A stretch of 64,000 nucleotides of DNA from Chaetoderma sp. LZ-2023a. Taxonomy: Eukaryota > Mollusca > Caudofoveata > Chaetodermatida > Chaetodermatidae. Made by a program: the position numbers and the translations under genes. Location: the NCBI GenBank assembly GCA_034401795.1, contig CM067367.1, positions 82,507,426-82,571,425 of the forward strand, in the 5' to 3' direction. This document shows, one piece after another, positions 1 to 11,984 of this stretch (positions within the stretch are counted from its first letter, which is position 1; each line of letters starts with the position of its first letter). Below the pieces are notes generated by a model. The model did not search any database and was not told the origin of the DNA. It was given only the letters and a program-made list of their open reading frames with translations.

Positions 1-1736
1 GATTCCTTCGATGCAGAACTGAGCTCCGCCATTACAATCTCAGCGAGATGGCAACTATTCATGTGTAGAGATTTCAACTCCAAGCTGGGTAAACTCAGAA
101 TTGCGGACAGAAGTTCAGGACTTGGCTTATGCATGGAATCCTATACAGAGGGCACACGCAACAGCAATGGAGATGCACTGGTGGCATTCCTTAGTTCCAA
201 TCGCCTAATTGTCACAAATACGGCTTTCAAACACCCATGCCATCACCGGACAACATGGACTGGACACATTACTGATCGCAAAGCCCCAAAAGGTTCTAAG
301 GCTACAACAGCTGTCTTTCAACCAAATAGACTTCATACCATGTAAGACAGAAGCAAAACCCTTACTCTGGAACGCTCGTTCGTATGGAGGCACAGACCTC
401 AATTCTAACCATAAGCTAGTCACTACACGCCTTCAGATGAAGGATCTCTACCTAATATATAAACACCATACCAGGCAAGAGGGTAGAGTCACCTACAACC
501 TTCCCAAGCTCATCAGTGACACTGACACTCAAATGTCATACAAAAAAGCCCTCGGGTAGCAGATAGCTAACATCGATGTCAGCTCCGATCCAAATGAAGC
601 CCTAGCCAAAATACTGAAATCTATGGAATCACCCACTACCAGTACCATAGGTGTTCTTAAAAACAACCAAACTAGGTATACTGATGACCCTCTAGTAGTA
701 AAACTGTCAGCGGAGCAGAAAGCGTTATGGCTGCACATCTATCAAAGTGGCCAAAGTGAAGACCGCACCAAACTACACCGGGAGCGCAATATTATTCTGT
801 GCCACATTAGTGAACGCTTAAAAGATCTTGCTATCCAACAGGCAGACTCCCTAGCAGATGAAATCACTGCCACGGATGACTGTCACAAAATGTTTTGGGC
901 AGCCCGAGCCCTGAGAGTTACTCACTACACACCACCACTCACTGTACACAACTCTGAAGGCCATTTTATCGGGACTGACCAGGGAAAAGCCGATACGATC
1001 CGAGAATGGTTCATGGAACAGTTCACTGACAATGATGAGGAGCACTTGCACCCGTTCTCAGGAGACCCCAGGCAATTACTAACACCAATTAAAACAGCAG
1101 AAGTTGAGAAGGCACTTAAAGCCCTGAAAAATGGACGTGCACCTGGACCAGATGGCATGAGCAATGAACTATTCAAATATGCAAGTGACATTATCTCAAA
1201 ACCGATCATACACCTAATCAATTCGGCTTTTATGCACCACCTTCCCATTGACGCTGTAGGCCAAGGCACCCTTACCACACTACCCAAGCCCAAGAAGCCA
1301 CCTGGCCCCCAGCCAATATGTGACCCATTGTGCTCCTCAGCAGCATACAGAAAATCCTATCCAATGTTACTTTATGCCACATCCGGGATAAGATCGATTA
1401 TTTCACTGGATCATGTCAAAGTGGCTGCAAACATGGACGCAGCTGTGCAGACATTGTATGGGCTCAACGCATGCTTGTGTCGGTAGTCATGTCGAAAGAC
1501 TGGGACTTCCACAAAATGGGCATTGACATGTCACACGCCTTCGACACAATTAAACGCTCAAAGATCCTAAATGTACTATGCCAGGCCAGTTGCAATGAAG
1601 ATTAGCTATGACTAGTGAGACTACTGCTTGAAGACACCAAGCTGAGAGCACGAGTCAAGTCAGTGAAGTCTGTAGAGATTGAGACATCAATCGGCTCCCC
1701 ACAGGGAGATGGTCTATCTCTGGTGCTTTTCACCTG
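1..1736 (+). mobile_element. Non-LTR retrotransposon (LINE), 5' part: endonuclease and RT, decayed
   Basis: This is the APE-type endonuclease and the first half of the reverse transcriptase of a LINE, spread over at least four frames. The endonuclease shows RDFNSKLGK at 67-93, the TTWTGH stretch near 250-270 and SNHKLV near 400-420. The RT shows KNGRAPGPDG near 1127-1156, DIVWAQRMLVS near 1450-1485 and SPQGDGLSLVLFT at about 1693-1733. Premature stops at 557, 1484 and 1603 and the frame changes make it a pseudogene. The coding sequence stops at 1736 and resumes in frame at 31813, where the YADD-type catalytic box lies. P1 is the insertion that separates the halves. The clade is not assigned. 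Confidence 0.88.
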
Positions 1737-1927
1737 AGTAGTAGTGTCGGAATTAAAATGATACTGCCTCCCTCAACTGGCCGCCGTTCAGCGATCCGTG
1801 GCCATGGAAGGCCGTGGCAAATATAAAACTCCCGTGTGGCCCCCACTGTCTGGGAGAACCTCCTCAGGATACCAGCCAGTGGCCGGCCTCTCTCTCTCTC
1901 TATTCTGACGGGTATCCTGAGGAGGTG
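1737..1927 (+). repeat. P1 left terminal inverted repeat with internal hairpin
   Basis: The outer 68 bp match the complement of the right end. Further in, from about 1806, the sequence matches P2's left end (47930-47985; ATATAAAACTCC then CCCACTGTC). A 16-bp perfect inverted repeat, ACCTCCTCAGGATACC at 1858-1875 and its complement near 1912-1927, forms a hairpin around a short CT tract. Confidence 0.85.
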
Positions 1928-2006
1928 TTTCTATCTGTGAGACACTTTTCTACCTATCCTACCTATCCTACCCCACCTATCTCCTACCCCGTTGCTATTC
2001 CAGCCG

Positions 2007-2007
<1 letters not shown>

Positions 2008-2054
<47 letters not shown>
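2008..2054 (+). repeat. (TG)n microsatellite
   Basis: About 23 uninterrupted TG units inside the left subterminal region of P1. The 115-codon frame across 1814-2164 is only TIR plus this repeat and is not a gene. Confidence 0.97.
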
Positions 2055-2055
<1 letters not shown>

Positions 2056-2164
2056 GTGCTTTGACCCCACACTGGGGAGTGTTGCGTTGGGTCTTTATCT
2101 AACCTGGTCATATTACCCCTCCCCTAGTGTCTTACCTAGTTTCGAAATTTCAGGTAAGTTCTAG

Positions 2165-2258
2165 CGAGGTCTTTTGAGCGGATTTGAACCCCAGTCTGCA
2201 GCCTGAGAATCCTATGCATTTCAATACTCTATTGATTGACCCACCGCAACACCACTAT
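2165..2258 (-). repeat. tRNA-like (SINE-type) sequence
   Basis: On the minus strand, GGTGGGTCAATCAATAGAG resembles a degenerate A box and GGGTTCAAATCC matches the pol III B box, at tRNA-like spacing. No clean cloverleaf is evident. It is probably the head of a decayed tRNA-derived SINE inside P1. Confidence 0.5.
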
Positions 2259-2413
2259 AATCGTGCCTCTTAGTAATCTTATCTCTGAGCGTGAGTTGTA
2301 AAATTGCTGTTACTGCGTTATCTCGAAGTGACGTCAAGATCTAGAGGGACTGATAAGCGCAGCAATACAGCAATGAGAACACAAACTTATCAGCTATAAT
2401 TACTAATGTATAC

Positions 2414-2518
2414 ATGGCCGAGGTAGTTAATGCAGGGGTTCCTTGTTTTGTGTTTATTAGCAAACTTAAAATCACAGGTTCAAATCTCACTATTAGCATT
2501 TGTGGCTAACTCGGCCAT
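2414..2518 (+). repeat. tRNA-like element bounded by ATGGCCGAG / CTCGGCCAT
   Basis: GGCCGAGGTAGTTAATGC resembles the 5' half of tRNA-Ser/Leu, and GGTTCAAATCTC (2478-2489) is a B-box match. The outer 9 bp are perfect inverted repeats, like an acceptor-type stem. The middle is too AT-rich and irregular for a working tRNA. The rest of 2259-2754 shows no gene. Confidence 0.45.
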
Positions 2519-2754
2519 TTCTGGTCCGATTTTAAAATGGTAAACAGTTTTGAAATTCTCGCTTCATTCCGGTCCTAATCGGTGCCAAGAACGACGAGAA
2601 TGAAGTGATTTCTCGGTACAATATAAGCATACACTCTCTCACAATACTGACACGTGGATCTGACGCATGCGCATGCGTGCTTTGCGTTCTTACGGACTTA
2701 GCCATACCTTTCTCATAGGGCTTTATACATGCGCATGTACTATCCTATCCAGGG

Positions 2755-3265
2755 GGCATGCATGCACATCGCCCATTTAGAGACGGGCACCCACAGGGAT
2801 ATACACCCCCAGTACTGATCGCCAGCACCAAACATAATAGGGTCTGAATGCCCATTTAGAGACAGGCATCCACAGGGATATACACCACCTACAGGTACTG
2901 ATCGCCACACATAATAGGGTCTGAACACCCAGACAGGCATCCACAGGGTTATACACCACTCACAGTACTGATCACCACACATAATAGGGTCTGAACACCC
3001 ATTTAGAGACAGGCATCCACAGGGATATACACCACCCATAATAGGGTCTGAACGCCCAGACAGGCATCCACCCACAGGTACTGATCGCCACACATAATAG
3101 GGTCCGAACACCCATTTAGAGACAGGCATCCACCCACAGGTACTGATCGCCAGCACCACACATACTAGGTCTGAACGCCCAGACAGGCATCCACAGGTAC
3201 TGATCGCCACACATAATAGGGTCTAAACGCCCATTTAGAGACAGGCATCCACAGGGATATACACC
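2755..3265 (+). repeat. P1 subterminal minisatellite (about 77-bp unit, variable)
   Basis: Repeated units contain GGCATCCACAGGGATATACACC, then GTACTGATCGCCACACATAA and GGGTCTGAACGCCC. Some units are shortened. The array lies between the TIR and the POLB start. A regular 77-bp array of the complementary unit sits at the POLB end of P2 (62486-62840), and single units occur at the opposite end of both elements (31385-31445 and 48055-48112). Long frames here are translated repeats, not genes. Confidence 0.9.
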
Positions 3266-3559
3266 ATGAGTACTGTTGCACAGATTCGCGCTATTGCAAA
3301 GCAATTCAGCCGTAGAGGCTACTCTAAGGTCAAGAAAGCCGACCTGCTCCAGATGATCGACCAGATCTGTGCCGAGGAGTGGCAGAAGCGACTCTCACGA
3401 GCAATGAATATGGGAAGGTTTCGAGCGCTTACCAAGGATCCTTGGAATCCCCACAAGAAAGCGCAGTGGATACGTGAGTTTAGTCAGTTGGACGAGGAGG
3501 TGACTGCTAGCTTGCGAGCCAAGGCTGTAGCGAGGCCGATGGAGGCCCATTCACTGTAG
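3266..3559 (+). pseudogene. Duplicated POLB N-terminal module (first copy)
   Basis: A 97-codon frame beginning MSTVAQIRAIAKQF and ending in a stop after MEAHSL. It is nearly the same as the POLB start 357 bp downstream (3623), and the duplication includes the upstream GGGATATACACC leader. Residues 1-35 (LR-x-IAKQF-x2-R-x-YSK-x-KKADLLQMI) look like a SAP or helix-extension-helix DNA-binding fold; that is inference from pattern. The second copy continues into POLB, so this one is probably a dead tandem duplicate, though it could still make a 97-residue protein. Confidence 0.7.
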
Positions 3560-3622
3560 CACTTAACTCTCCAACGCAGGGGGCCACCGCACCCTATGCA
3601 GACATCCACAGGGATATACACC

Positions 3623-6600
3623 ATGAGTACTGTTGCACAGCTTCGCACTATTGCAAAGCAATTCGGCCTTAGAGTCTACTCTAAGGCCAAGAAAGCCGAC
3701 CTGCGCCAGATGATCGGACAGGTCCGTGCCGAGGAGTGGCAGAAGCAACTCTCCCAAGCAATGAATACGGGAAGGTTTCCAGCGCTTACGAAAGAGGATC
3801 CTTGGAATCCCCACAAGAAAGTGCAGCGGATACATGAGCGTCATCAGTTGGACGAGGAGGTGACTGCTAGCTTGCGAGCCAAGACTGTAGTGAGGCAGAT
3901 GGAGGCCCATCCACTGGAGTGCTTAACTCTCAAATGCAGGATCGTTTAGCAATGCCGAGGTCTGAGCCCAACCCGGAGCATAAGGGGGCCGAGGTCTGAA
4001 CCCTTAGCCTGGAGCATGAGGCGAGAAGGCGAACACATTCTCGACCAGCGTCTCGGCGAAAGGGAGACAGAGGATAGAGGACGCCAGTCAGTATGCTGGA
4101 CATTCTTCAGAGGTCTAGAAGGAGACCTCACAGGCCAGACCATGCAAAAGATCCAGCAGACTGTCCAGAACGCCTTCTACCTCCGCTACACCCATACCTG
4201 TCGCATCCGTTACATCGAAGATGGTAGGGTGATGCTCTTCCACAAGAATGCTCCAGGGAGCCCGTGGCTGAACACGATATGAGCAGCTCAGGACTGGGTG
4301 GCAGCAAGAGAGCAAGCGCGCCTCGACACAGACAATATCGATCGACCCAACACCAAGTGGGCTTTCGTTTGATCAATCAACATTGAGGTCAGGGCTGTCA
4401 TCAACCGCCAACCTCTGCTTGGGACAGGCCCCCTCCCAGACTGGCTATGAGAGAAGAAGAGTATGACTGCCCTCGACACCTACAGGGACAACATGTGTCT
4501 CTGGAGATGTCTAGCAATCCACTGAGGAGCGAGAGTGAGAGCTGATAGAAGTACAGCTCCTGCACGAGAGCTTGCCACACAGTTCTACAGCAAGACAGTA
4601 CCTGATGTCTGCAAGACCTCGCTGGATCAACTGGACAAGGTAGAGTTCTTCGCCAAGATCGGGATACGCGTGTATGAACCAGCTGAAGAGGGCAACTGGC
4701 ACATGATCAGGCAAGGGCTCACTACCATGACACCATGACCATCAGAGTGTGGGACCACCATGCCTTCTACATCAAGAACACGCCAAGCTGGCACATACAC
4801 TAGTCTGCAGTCACTGTCAGCAGAGGTTTGCACAGGCATGCAATCTTCAATGCCATGCTGATCACTATACAGGCAGCAAAACAAAAATCGTGTGTCATGG
4901 CAAGAAGGTTGAGGCGTCACAGTCTGTGTATGAGAAAGCCTTCTATCCGCCCCAACCATCCAGTTCAGTGGCTACTCGTTGGATCGAGTATGAGTTGAGA
5001 AACAGAGGCGTACACATACACCATGTACAGCGTGGGCACGGCGGTGAGCGTTGGATCGAGGGCGCTCCCGTAGATGGTCATGATCCGACCACCAACACCG
5101 TTTACCAGTTCCATGGCTGTCACTGGCACAGGTGTCCACAACATCAGCGAGGTGAGGATGCTGAACAAAGATACCGCAAGACAATCCTGAGAGAGGAGAA
5201 GCTGAGAGCCTCTGGATGCATGCTTGTGGTACAGTGGGAGTGCTGAATAAAACGCTGCCCAAGCGTCCCTAAACGAGTTCGGACTGTCCCATACCCACAC
5301 TTCATAGTTTACGACTTTGAAGCACTCCAAGATGGTATCAAGACTCATCCTACAGAGACTCTCACGATCCAGAGTGTGTCAGTTGGCTGCTCCTTAGAAG
5401 GCACCACGAGTGAGCCCACTCACCTCTGCAATCCTGACCCCAAAGAACTGATCAGAGAATTCATGCTGGAGATCCAACGGCGAGCATCTCTAATCCTGAC
5501 AAGGGTTAAGGCACAGTACATACGGACAGACCTGGACAAGCTCCCAAAGCGACAGATCAACGAGTGGTGTGACTAAGTACAGGTACAGTGAAAGTCGCCA
5601 AGAAGGCTAGTCAGACCATGTTCTTCATAACACCTGAGCTACGGTTTCTCGATGTGCTGAACTACCTCGACCCAGGAGTCTCGTACGAGATATGGGTCAA
5701 AGCTTACGGGTGTACACAGCAGAAGAGCTGGCTCCCATATGAATGGTTTGACACACATGAGAAGCTCAACTATCCAGGGTTTCCTGACTACTCAGCATGG
5801 TCATCTAAGCTCAAGGGTGGCTACCTCTTGACGCAAACAGAGTGGGAACAGTGTAACCAGACATGCAGCGAGCATGGAATGGAGACATTCGCAGACTGGC
5901 TGCGATCCTACAACAACCTGGACGTCAGTCCATTCACCGAAGCCCTAGAGCGGATGCGGGAGTTCTACACAGAATGAGAAATAGACATCCTCAAAGATGC
6001 GGTGTCTCTCCCATGTGTGTAGCTGCAGTACCTCCTACGTGGAACTGCTCAGCACATGCTGGATGTTAGCCTCTATTCACCGGACAAGGAAGCCTACGAG
6101 ATGCCGAAGGGTGCTGTTGTTGACGGTACCAGCATCATGTTCACCAGATACCACAAGGCCGGTGTGACTCGAATCTGCCAGAGTGAGTGTGTCTGCCAAC
6201 GTCTACTCGGCTATGACACAAATGCTCTGTACCTGTCAACAATGGCCAAAGAGATGCCATGTGGTAAGGAGAAAATGTGCCATTGGTCCGCTGCCAGTGG
6301 GGTAGCTAGCTTTAAGGAGGGTCTCCTAGCAGACAGTTGGTTTGGGTTTGCTGAGGTGGATATAGAGGTCCCCAAGGCTCTGTGGGCAAAGTTCGAAAGT
6401 TCGAGGAAATGCCTCCTCTCTTCTATACCCGCGAGATCCCGGTAGAGGCAATCTCCTCTGAGATGCTGGCATATCTAGGGCGAACAGGGAGAAAGTGGCG
6501 CACCACCCAGAAGCTGGTCGGTGCCCTCTCTGGCAAGCAGCGGCTGCTGTACGCCCCAACCCTCAAGTTGTATATAACCCATGGCCTGGAGATCACTGCT

Positions 6601-7136
6601 CTATACAGCACCATAGACTATGAGGCCAAGCTCCCATTCGAGTGGTTCATGGAGAATGTTACGGAGGCCCGCCGCTCTTGGCAGATCTCTTCAAACTCCT
6701 CGGCAACAGTGTCTATGGGAAGCTAATCGTGGCCCTAGAACATCATAGCAACACCAGCTTCACAAAGGATGAATGCATAGTAGACAAGGCCCTGCGTAGT
6801 GCATGGTTCGAAGATCTTGAGGAGATCGGTGAGCCATACGAGCTCCAGAGTCGCAAGCCGAGAATCACAATTCGAAGGCCCCTCCAGGTGGGGATAGCCG
6901 TTTATGAGCTTGTGAAGCTGCGAATGCTGGAGTTCTACTATGACTTCCTCGATCGCTATGTAGCTCATGACAGCTTTGAGTACCTGCAGATGGAGACTGA
7001 CTCTGCGTATATCACTATAGCAGGCTCCAACCTCGACGACGTCATTCGCCCTGAGATGCGAGCAGAGTACCAGGCTCATAAGCGGGACTGGCTAGCTTGG
7101 GACAAATGGTCTGGATGGAATCTGGGACTGTTCAAG
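3623..7136 (+). pseudogene. Polinton protein-primed DNA polymerase B, main part (broken)
   Basis: Replicative polymerase of P1, decayed into about eight frame segments. In order: SAP-like start (3623); a conserved N-terminal region with FHKNAPGSPW near 4235-4265 and a CLWRCLA-type segment near 4500; a C2H2 finger (CSHCQQRF...H, about 4812-4865); a nuclease-like VDGHDPTTNTVYQFHGC segment near 5070-5125; ExoI VYDFEAL near 5308; motif A GYDTNALYL near 6208; motif B LLGNSVYGK near 6693-6722; motif C METDSAYI near 6989-7010. Stops and frameshifts occur throughout. The coding sequence is cut at 7136 by the TG...CA insertion, continues at 10639, is cut again at 10823 by hAT1, and ends from 21867. 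The start follows the ATATACACC leader also seen in P2. Confidence 0.88.
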
Positions 7137-7688
7137 TGTAGTTCAGATTGACCGGTCGGGTACCGGCCATACCAGCTAGGCTGGGTACACGCCGCCCGTC
7201 TAGGATTCGTTTCCTGAACACACCCCTCTGGGTAGAGCTATAAGCGTATATAGGCCTATGGGAGAGAGAACGTGTCGAAAAACGACTAAGTTCGTTAAAA
7301 CGCATTATGCGTATGTGCGCGGCAGGACACTGTTTCTATGGAGCGCGTAGCTGTGACCTAGATAGGGTGGCGCTTATAGTGTACCGAGCTGGTACTCTGT
7401 AATTCTTATTGATTGTCTGTTCCCGTTAAATCCGGCATTAATCAAGACCAGAATTCGACGGGCTTTCTAAATCTGTCAACCATTTCAAAATCGGTTGAGA
7501 GAAGGCTGAGTTATCCAGGAAAACTCTTCTTGATTATCTTCAAACTATTGCCTTGACGTCATAATCACGTGGGCATAAAGCTTCTAGAATGCTCTAGAAC
7601 GCTCGACGACGCTATTATTAGGTTGTGCTGATTGGATGTTGCTCGAACGATGATCGGATGAAACCTGCGCCTGTGACGTTATGGAGAG

Positions 7689-7696
7689 TATAAAAG
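7689..7696 (+). promoter_or_regulatory. TATA box in the TG...CA element
   Basis: TATAAAAG preceded by GGAGAG and followed by a GC-richer stretch, about 550 bp inside the element. This fits a retroelement LTR promoter, with the start expected about 30 bp downstream. It is a sequence match only. Confidence 0.45.
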
Positions 7697-10445
7697 GAGA
7701 AGCGATCCAGTGATCGAGAGCATCCTTGGCCAGGGGCCAAACAGGTTGGATCTGTACCAGCTACTACAAGCATGACAGACATTACGTGTGTTCCTTCGCT
7801 ATGCGTCGAGTTTTTATCCCATAGTGTACAGTTCTCCAACCCACCACACTAAAACAGTTTTGTAACTCCCCATCTGCGGGAGTAATTTGGAACTTTCGAT
7901 AACCATTCACGAATACTACATCTACATTCGGAACACAAACTTGCGGTGAGGCCTTTGCGGCCTGAATATGTGAGTCTATAGATTAGAGGCAGGATGTTCT
8001 TTGATGGATGATGCCTAAAAGTGGTATTTCAAATGACGATGCACCAATCGTGTAGGTTCTTTCGACTTTCGACTGCAGCAAGTAAACTCTGCCCGTTGCG
8101 TCTTCAGAGCTGGTTGACGTACCCAGCACCGTGAAGCTGTGTTTTGTATCTTCATTTGCCTCTGACAACCGCCGCTTGTGACGGGTTGTTTACACCTTCC
8201 ATCCGTGCCATCGGTGTTTGGGAACTTTCTTCACTACATAGTACTATCGTATCTTTTACTGACTGCTCGTTAGACATTCTATTAGGCCTACAGCACTAAG
8301 CAATGTACTCCCACCATGAGTGTTCTTTCGCCTCACGTCGACTAGAGATCTACGTGTCAATTTCAGTGACATGGTAGCCTAACTTGGGAATGACTACCAA
8401 GTATTCAAGTAACTATACTTCATCATTTAATTATTTCTCTATATAGGTTTTGTTAATTATCTCGTATCTGTACTAATGGTTCCGATGACTAAAAGGAACC
8501 ATAACGGTCTTAGGACCAATAGTTATAATTTTTGTATTTGTTAAATAGTTATTTCATTTTCCTCAATGTGTTGCTAACCACACTATAGTAGGTTCGTCAA
8601 CCTGTATTACTATATATATATATATCTTAATCAGTGCCACCGTATTGTTTGTCCTGGTTAGATTACGTATGTATATGGCCAGTGGCCATCCGTTAAATTG
8701 TTTTGCTTAAGTATAGAAAATATAGGAATGCAGTGCACGTAGGAAACACTATACAGCAACATTTATATATGCAGCATTTGCTCCCGCCACCAACAATTTT
8801 TCACTGTGGTCACTGTCCGTGCTATAACTCTGTTTAGCCCAGCATGCTACCGACTAAACCTTTTCTATTCAGCTCGATAGGATAGGTTCAAAATGATTAG
8901 AGACACTTTCTTCATTACACACTGTAATATATTCTTCTCTTCCGGCAGTGCGATAATCTAGCCCCGCACTCCGCTAAGACTCATAACTTCAAGATTTTGT
9001 CTCTCTTCATATTCCACTTAGCCTTGTGGCTTCTTAATTGTTTGGACGTTCCTATCCGCCCCATGGGCTGATCCGACTCTGGGAAACTATTGGGGTTTCC
9101 GAGCGGTGATGGCCATGGTGCGGTATCACATACACATTCCCGTGTATCTTCGGATACTTAGTAGATAGTACTTTAAGCCAATGTAGGAAAGCACTGCGAA
9201 AACTTATGTATTAATTATTATTATATTTACTAACAATCCTCCCGCACCGCAGTGCAAAACTGGCAACTTGTGTATAAACCTAATGACAGGTTAAATGGTT
9301 AGTTCCATAGGACCCGGTGACGGGCGAGAGACGTATGCTCACCGAATTCCGTTTAAATGTCTGGGCATGATATTTAGATCTGCCACGCCCTTACGGGAAG
9401 GACATTCACGGTGTGCATCCGTCTCTCTTACCCCCCAACATAACGATAGTAGATATGGCCTAACAATGCTTCCGTGAAATGTAAACCATGTCCTGTAATG
9501 TTTCATCTGGTTGCAAGGTGGAATGTCCGGATTCTCACCCAGTTCGGAGATCCCGCTAAGTAACATGTATGAGCGCTATCTACAGTATTGATGTCCTCGG
9601 GCATCTGTTCTCCATGACAGCCATGTCTAATAGCTAGGTAGTTATCTGCCAGTTGCGGCCTAAACTAATTCTTGTTCTGAAAACAACTAAACAAGTGATT
9701 AAGCAAAGCAGAATGCCCACAGAATTAAAGCGGCAACTACTAACTCAGCATATTAGGAATCACATAAGACGGTGACGAAGGAATCCATCGGGAATCTTCC
9801 GTCCCGTCTTCACGTAAAACAGTACGCACCTCTATAGTCATAATCTCACTAGGTATAGTCTTTTCTTACTACAGCATTTTTGTTTGGAATATTAGAGTGG
9901 GCCCATTTTTGCCTGCTACTCTTCTCCCGCTTTAAGCCGTGGCAGCACCTTCCCGAGACAGAGGCCCGTGTGAGGCACTTGCCTCTCGCAAGGATTCAGC
10001 AACGACGGTCCATACCAGAATAATACTCCTCACCCTAACTTGCACTAGGAGTAGTGCCCGCGTGAAGCACATCACTTTTCGTCTGAGATATTCTTCTTCC
10101 TTTCAGCTCAGAGGTATAATAACTTATATTAAGTTAAATAGCTATGTCTCATGTACGGGAGCCTCCCTTGTGGGGATACCTCTGCGGACCTACGAGTCTG
10201 TGTGGTACCTCTGGGAGCCCCATGTTTAAAAGTTCATCTACCTGCCTCTATGTCTTGTATTTTCGTATGCTCTTAGTGTAGTTTTATCTAGCATATTTTA
10301 GGTAAACACATTGTATAGACTTATATTTTTAGGTCACCAAATCAAATCTTGTAAGTCCATAGATCACGAAATTGCTATGGACAGGCATACTGGTGACACA
10401 AATTCTTGGGATGAGACAGTTGTGTTTAATGTTCGCGGCAATGGT

Positions 10446-10469
10446 CCCCCCCCCCCCCCCCCCCCCCCC
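10446..10469 (+). repeat. Poly-C tract (24 nt)
   Basis: Uninterrupted run of 24 C near the right end of the TG...CA element. Confidence 0.95.
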
Positions 10470-10638
10470 GGAACGATTGAGTTCCACCGGCCTTAGGAGC
10501 TGGTTTTGTTTCCCGCAGGGCAGTCTCGTTCAGGGTCTGTCACCCCGAGACCGGATGCTAACCAGCGTCACACTTACGGCGCGGCAAGTCGACATGAGAC
10601 ATCGGAATGGCCCGACACCGCCCGGCGAGCTACACAAG

Positions 10639-10823
10639 CTCGAGTTTGAAGGTTCTCATGGCATCGCTCTCTGCTCCAAATGCTACTACGTGGAGAGTGC
10701 AGCTGCAAGTAAGTGCTCGGCTAAGGGAATGTCAAAGTGGTTGAATGAGGTCTCTTGGCAGAGGCTCTACAGCGTCCTACATGGCGGGGTGGACAGAGGT
10801 AAAAAAAAAAGAGGCCTACGCAT
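10639..10823 (+). pseudogene. POLB, second segment (C-terminal region)
   Basis: Open frame starting LEFEG and containing IALCSKCYYVES and KCSAKGMSK, the conserved C-terminal block of Polinton polymerases (LCSKTY and SKGxSK types). It lies between the TG...CA insertion and hAT1. The last 8 bp, CTACGCAT (10816-10823), are the hAT1 target duplication. This segment has no internal stop. Confidence 0.85.
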
Positions 10824-10970
10824 TAGGCTTGCACGATTATTCAGTTTGTATAATCGCGATCATTTTGAAAAAATAATCGCGATCATACAATTAATCGTGA
10901 AGTCAATTGTGGACTATTCACTCTATTGGGCATACTGATCAAAATATTGATTGACGATGTTATTTTGTTA

Positions 10971-10999
10971 CCGGGACCGGGACCGGGACCGGGACCGGG
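10971..10999 (+). repeat. (GGGACC)n hexamer array
   Basis: Nearly five tandem GGGACC units in the 3' noncoding part of hAT1. The rest of 11000-11640 is AT-rich with no gene that I can support. Confidence 0.9.
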
Positions 11000-11648
11000 T
11001 TGGGTATTCATGCAGGACATTGTATTCATTAGTTGCTGATTAAAATTAGACTCAATTCATAGGAGTGTTGTTGTTGGGAAGGGTAAATTATAAATTATAA
11101 ACAGCAAACAAGATATGAAGATGATGACTTCGAAGATTCTGACAGCCGGAAGGCTGACGATGGCGACAGGTGGGTACAGAGCATGCGCAATCTATAGTTG
11201 CTTTCAGAACAAACGAACACAGTTTGAATAAATGATCTTCATAACTTTAATAATCATCAAATCATGTGCCGTCACTCATACCAATATCACAATATAATAC
11301 ATAATATGATACAAACAATACAATACATTGGAGACAGCACTAAAAACAAAGGGAAAAAACAAAATTTTATACATCTCTTAACACCCCCGTTCGCGTCGCA
11401 TCGAAACGAAGGGAGACAACTCTTAATGTATTAAGCGATGCGATAAAATACAGAGTTACTTCCCTTAGTTTGACTACAGCGCGAAATGAGGATGTGTAAA
11501 AGGTGATTAAAATTCTTGTTTTTATTGTTCATACTAGTTCAGCCGTGTGCATGGCAATCAATGTGTTTTATCTTGCATAATTTAAGATGGTATTCTATCA
11601 GGCGTATCAGCCAAAAACGGCTTCTTAGTGGTCTTGCAAAATGTCCCA

Positions 11649-11760
11649 TTACAGACAAAGAGAAGACTATTTGAAAATGTATCATTGGAGTGACTGGATT
11701 GACAGCCAAGCCAGTCATTTCAATGAACAATTTTCAAAAATAGTCATCTCTTGGTCTGCA
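11649..11760. repeat. Palindromic MITE-like element 1 in hAT1
   Basis: Imperfect hairpin with outer arms AGACAAAGAGAAGACTATTT and ATAGTCATCTCTTGGTCTGC and an inner GTGACTGG...CCAGTCA stem. A close relative follows at 11828-11945. The 63-codon minus frame across it is a by-product. Confidence 0.65.
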
Positions 11761-11827
11761 AATAGACATTTTTATGAGAAACTGATTAGAAATCCTTAAT
11801 TTACTGCCATGAATAGAAAATATTCAT

Positions 11828-11945
11828 TTGCAGACCAAGAGAAGACTATTTTTGAAAATTTATCATTGGAGTGACTGGCGTGACAGCCGAGCCAGTCATT
11901 TCAGTGATAAATTTTCAAAAATAGTCATCGTTTAGTTTGAAATTG
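11828..11945. repeat. Palindromic MITE-like element 2 in hAT1
   Basis: Second copy of the same hairpin family, sharing GCAGACCAAGAGAAGACTAT and the inner GAGTGACTGGC...GCCAGTCATTTC stem. Shorter relatives with TGACTGGAA cores lie in the hAT1 intron (19950-20000 and 20165-20215). Confidence 0.65.
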
Positions 11946-11984
11946 CACATTTTCTATGAGAATCTAGGAGAAACTGATTAACAT

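Larger units (their letters stand above)
7137..10634 (+). mobile_element. Unclassified 3.5-kb TG...CA insertion in POLB
   Basis: Begins TGTAG, ends CTACA, and is flanked by CAAG on both sides (7133-7136 and 10635-10638). Removing it and one CAAG rejoins the POLB motif GLFK with the following EFEG. A 5'-TG...CA-3' element with a 4-bp duplication fits an LTR retrotransposon remnant or a very long solo LTR. There is a TATA box (TATAAAAG, 7689-7696) but no convincing protein. The long interval 7140-10440 is otherwise AT-rich noncoding DNA with only short shadow frames; a 24-C run sits at 10446-10469. Confidence 0.72.

Noticed and set aside
2165..2518. Functional tRNA genes
   Set aside because: B boxes are good but the stems do not form a proper cloverleaf; more likely SINE heads.
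2740..3304. Long minus-strand frames rich in W-M-P-V-S-K-W repeats
   Set aside because: They are translations of the 77-bp minisatellite; the unit shifts frame and no start or family match exists.
10372..10938. 188-codon plus frame with poly-Pro as one gene
   Set aside because: It crosses the poly-C run, the TG...CA element end, the POLB segment and the hAT1 end; only the POLB part is real.
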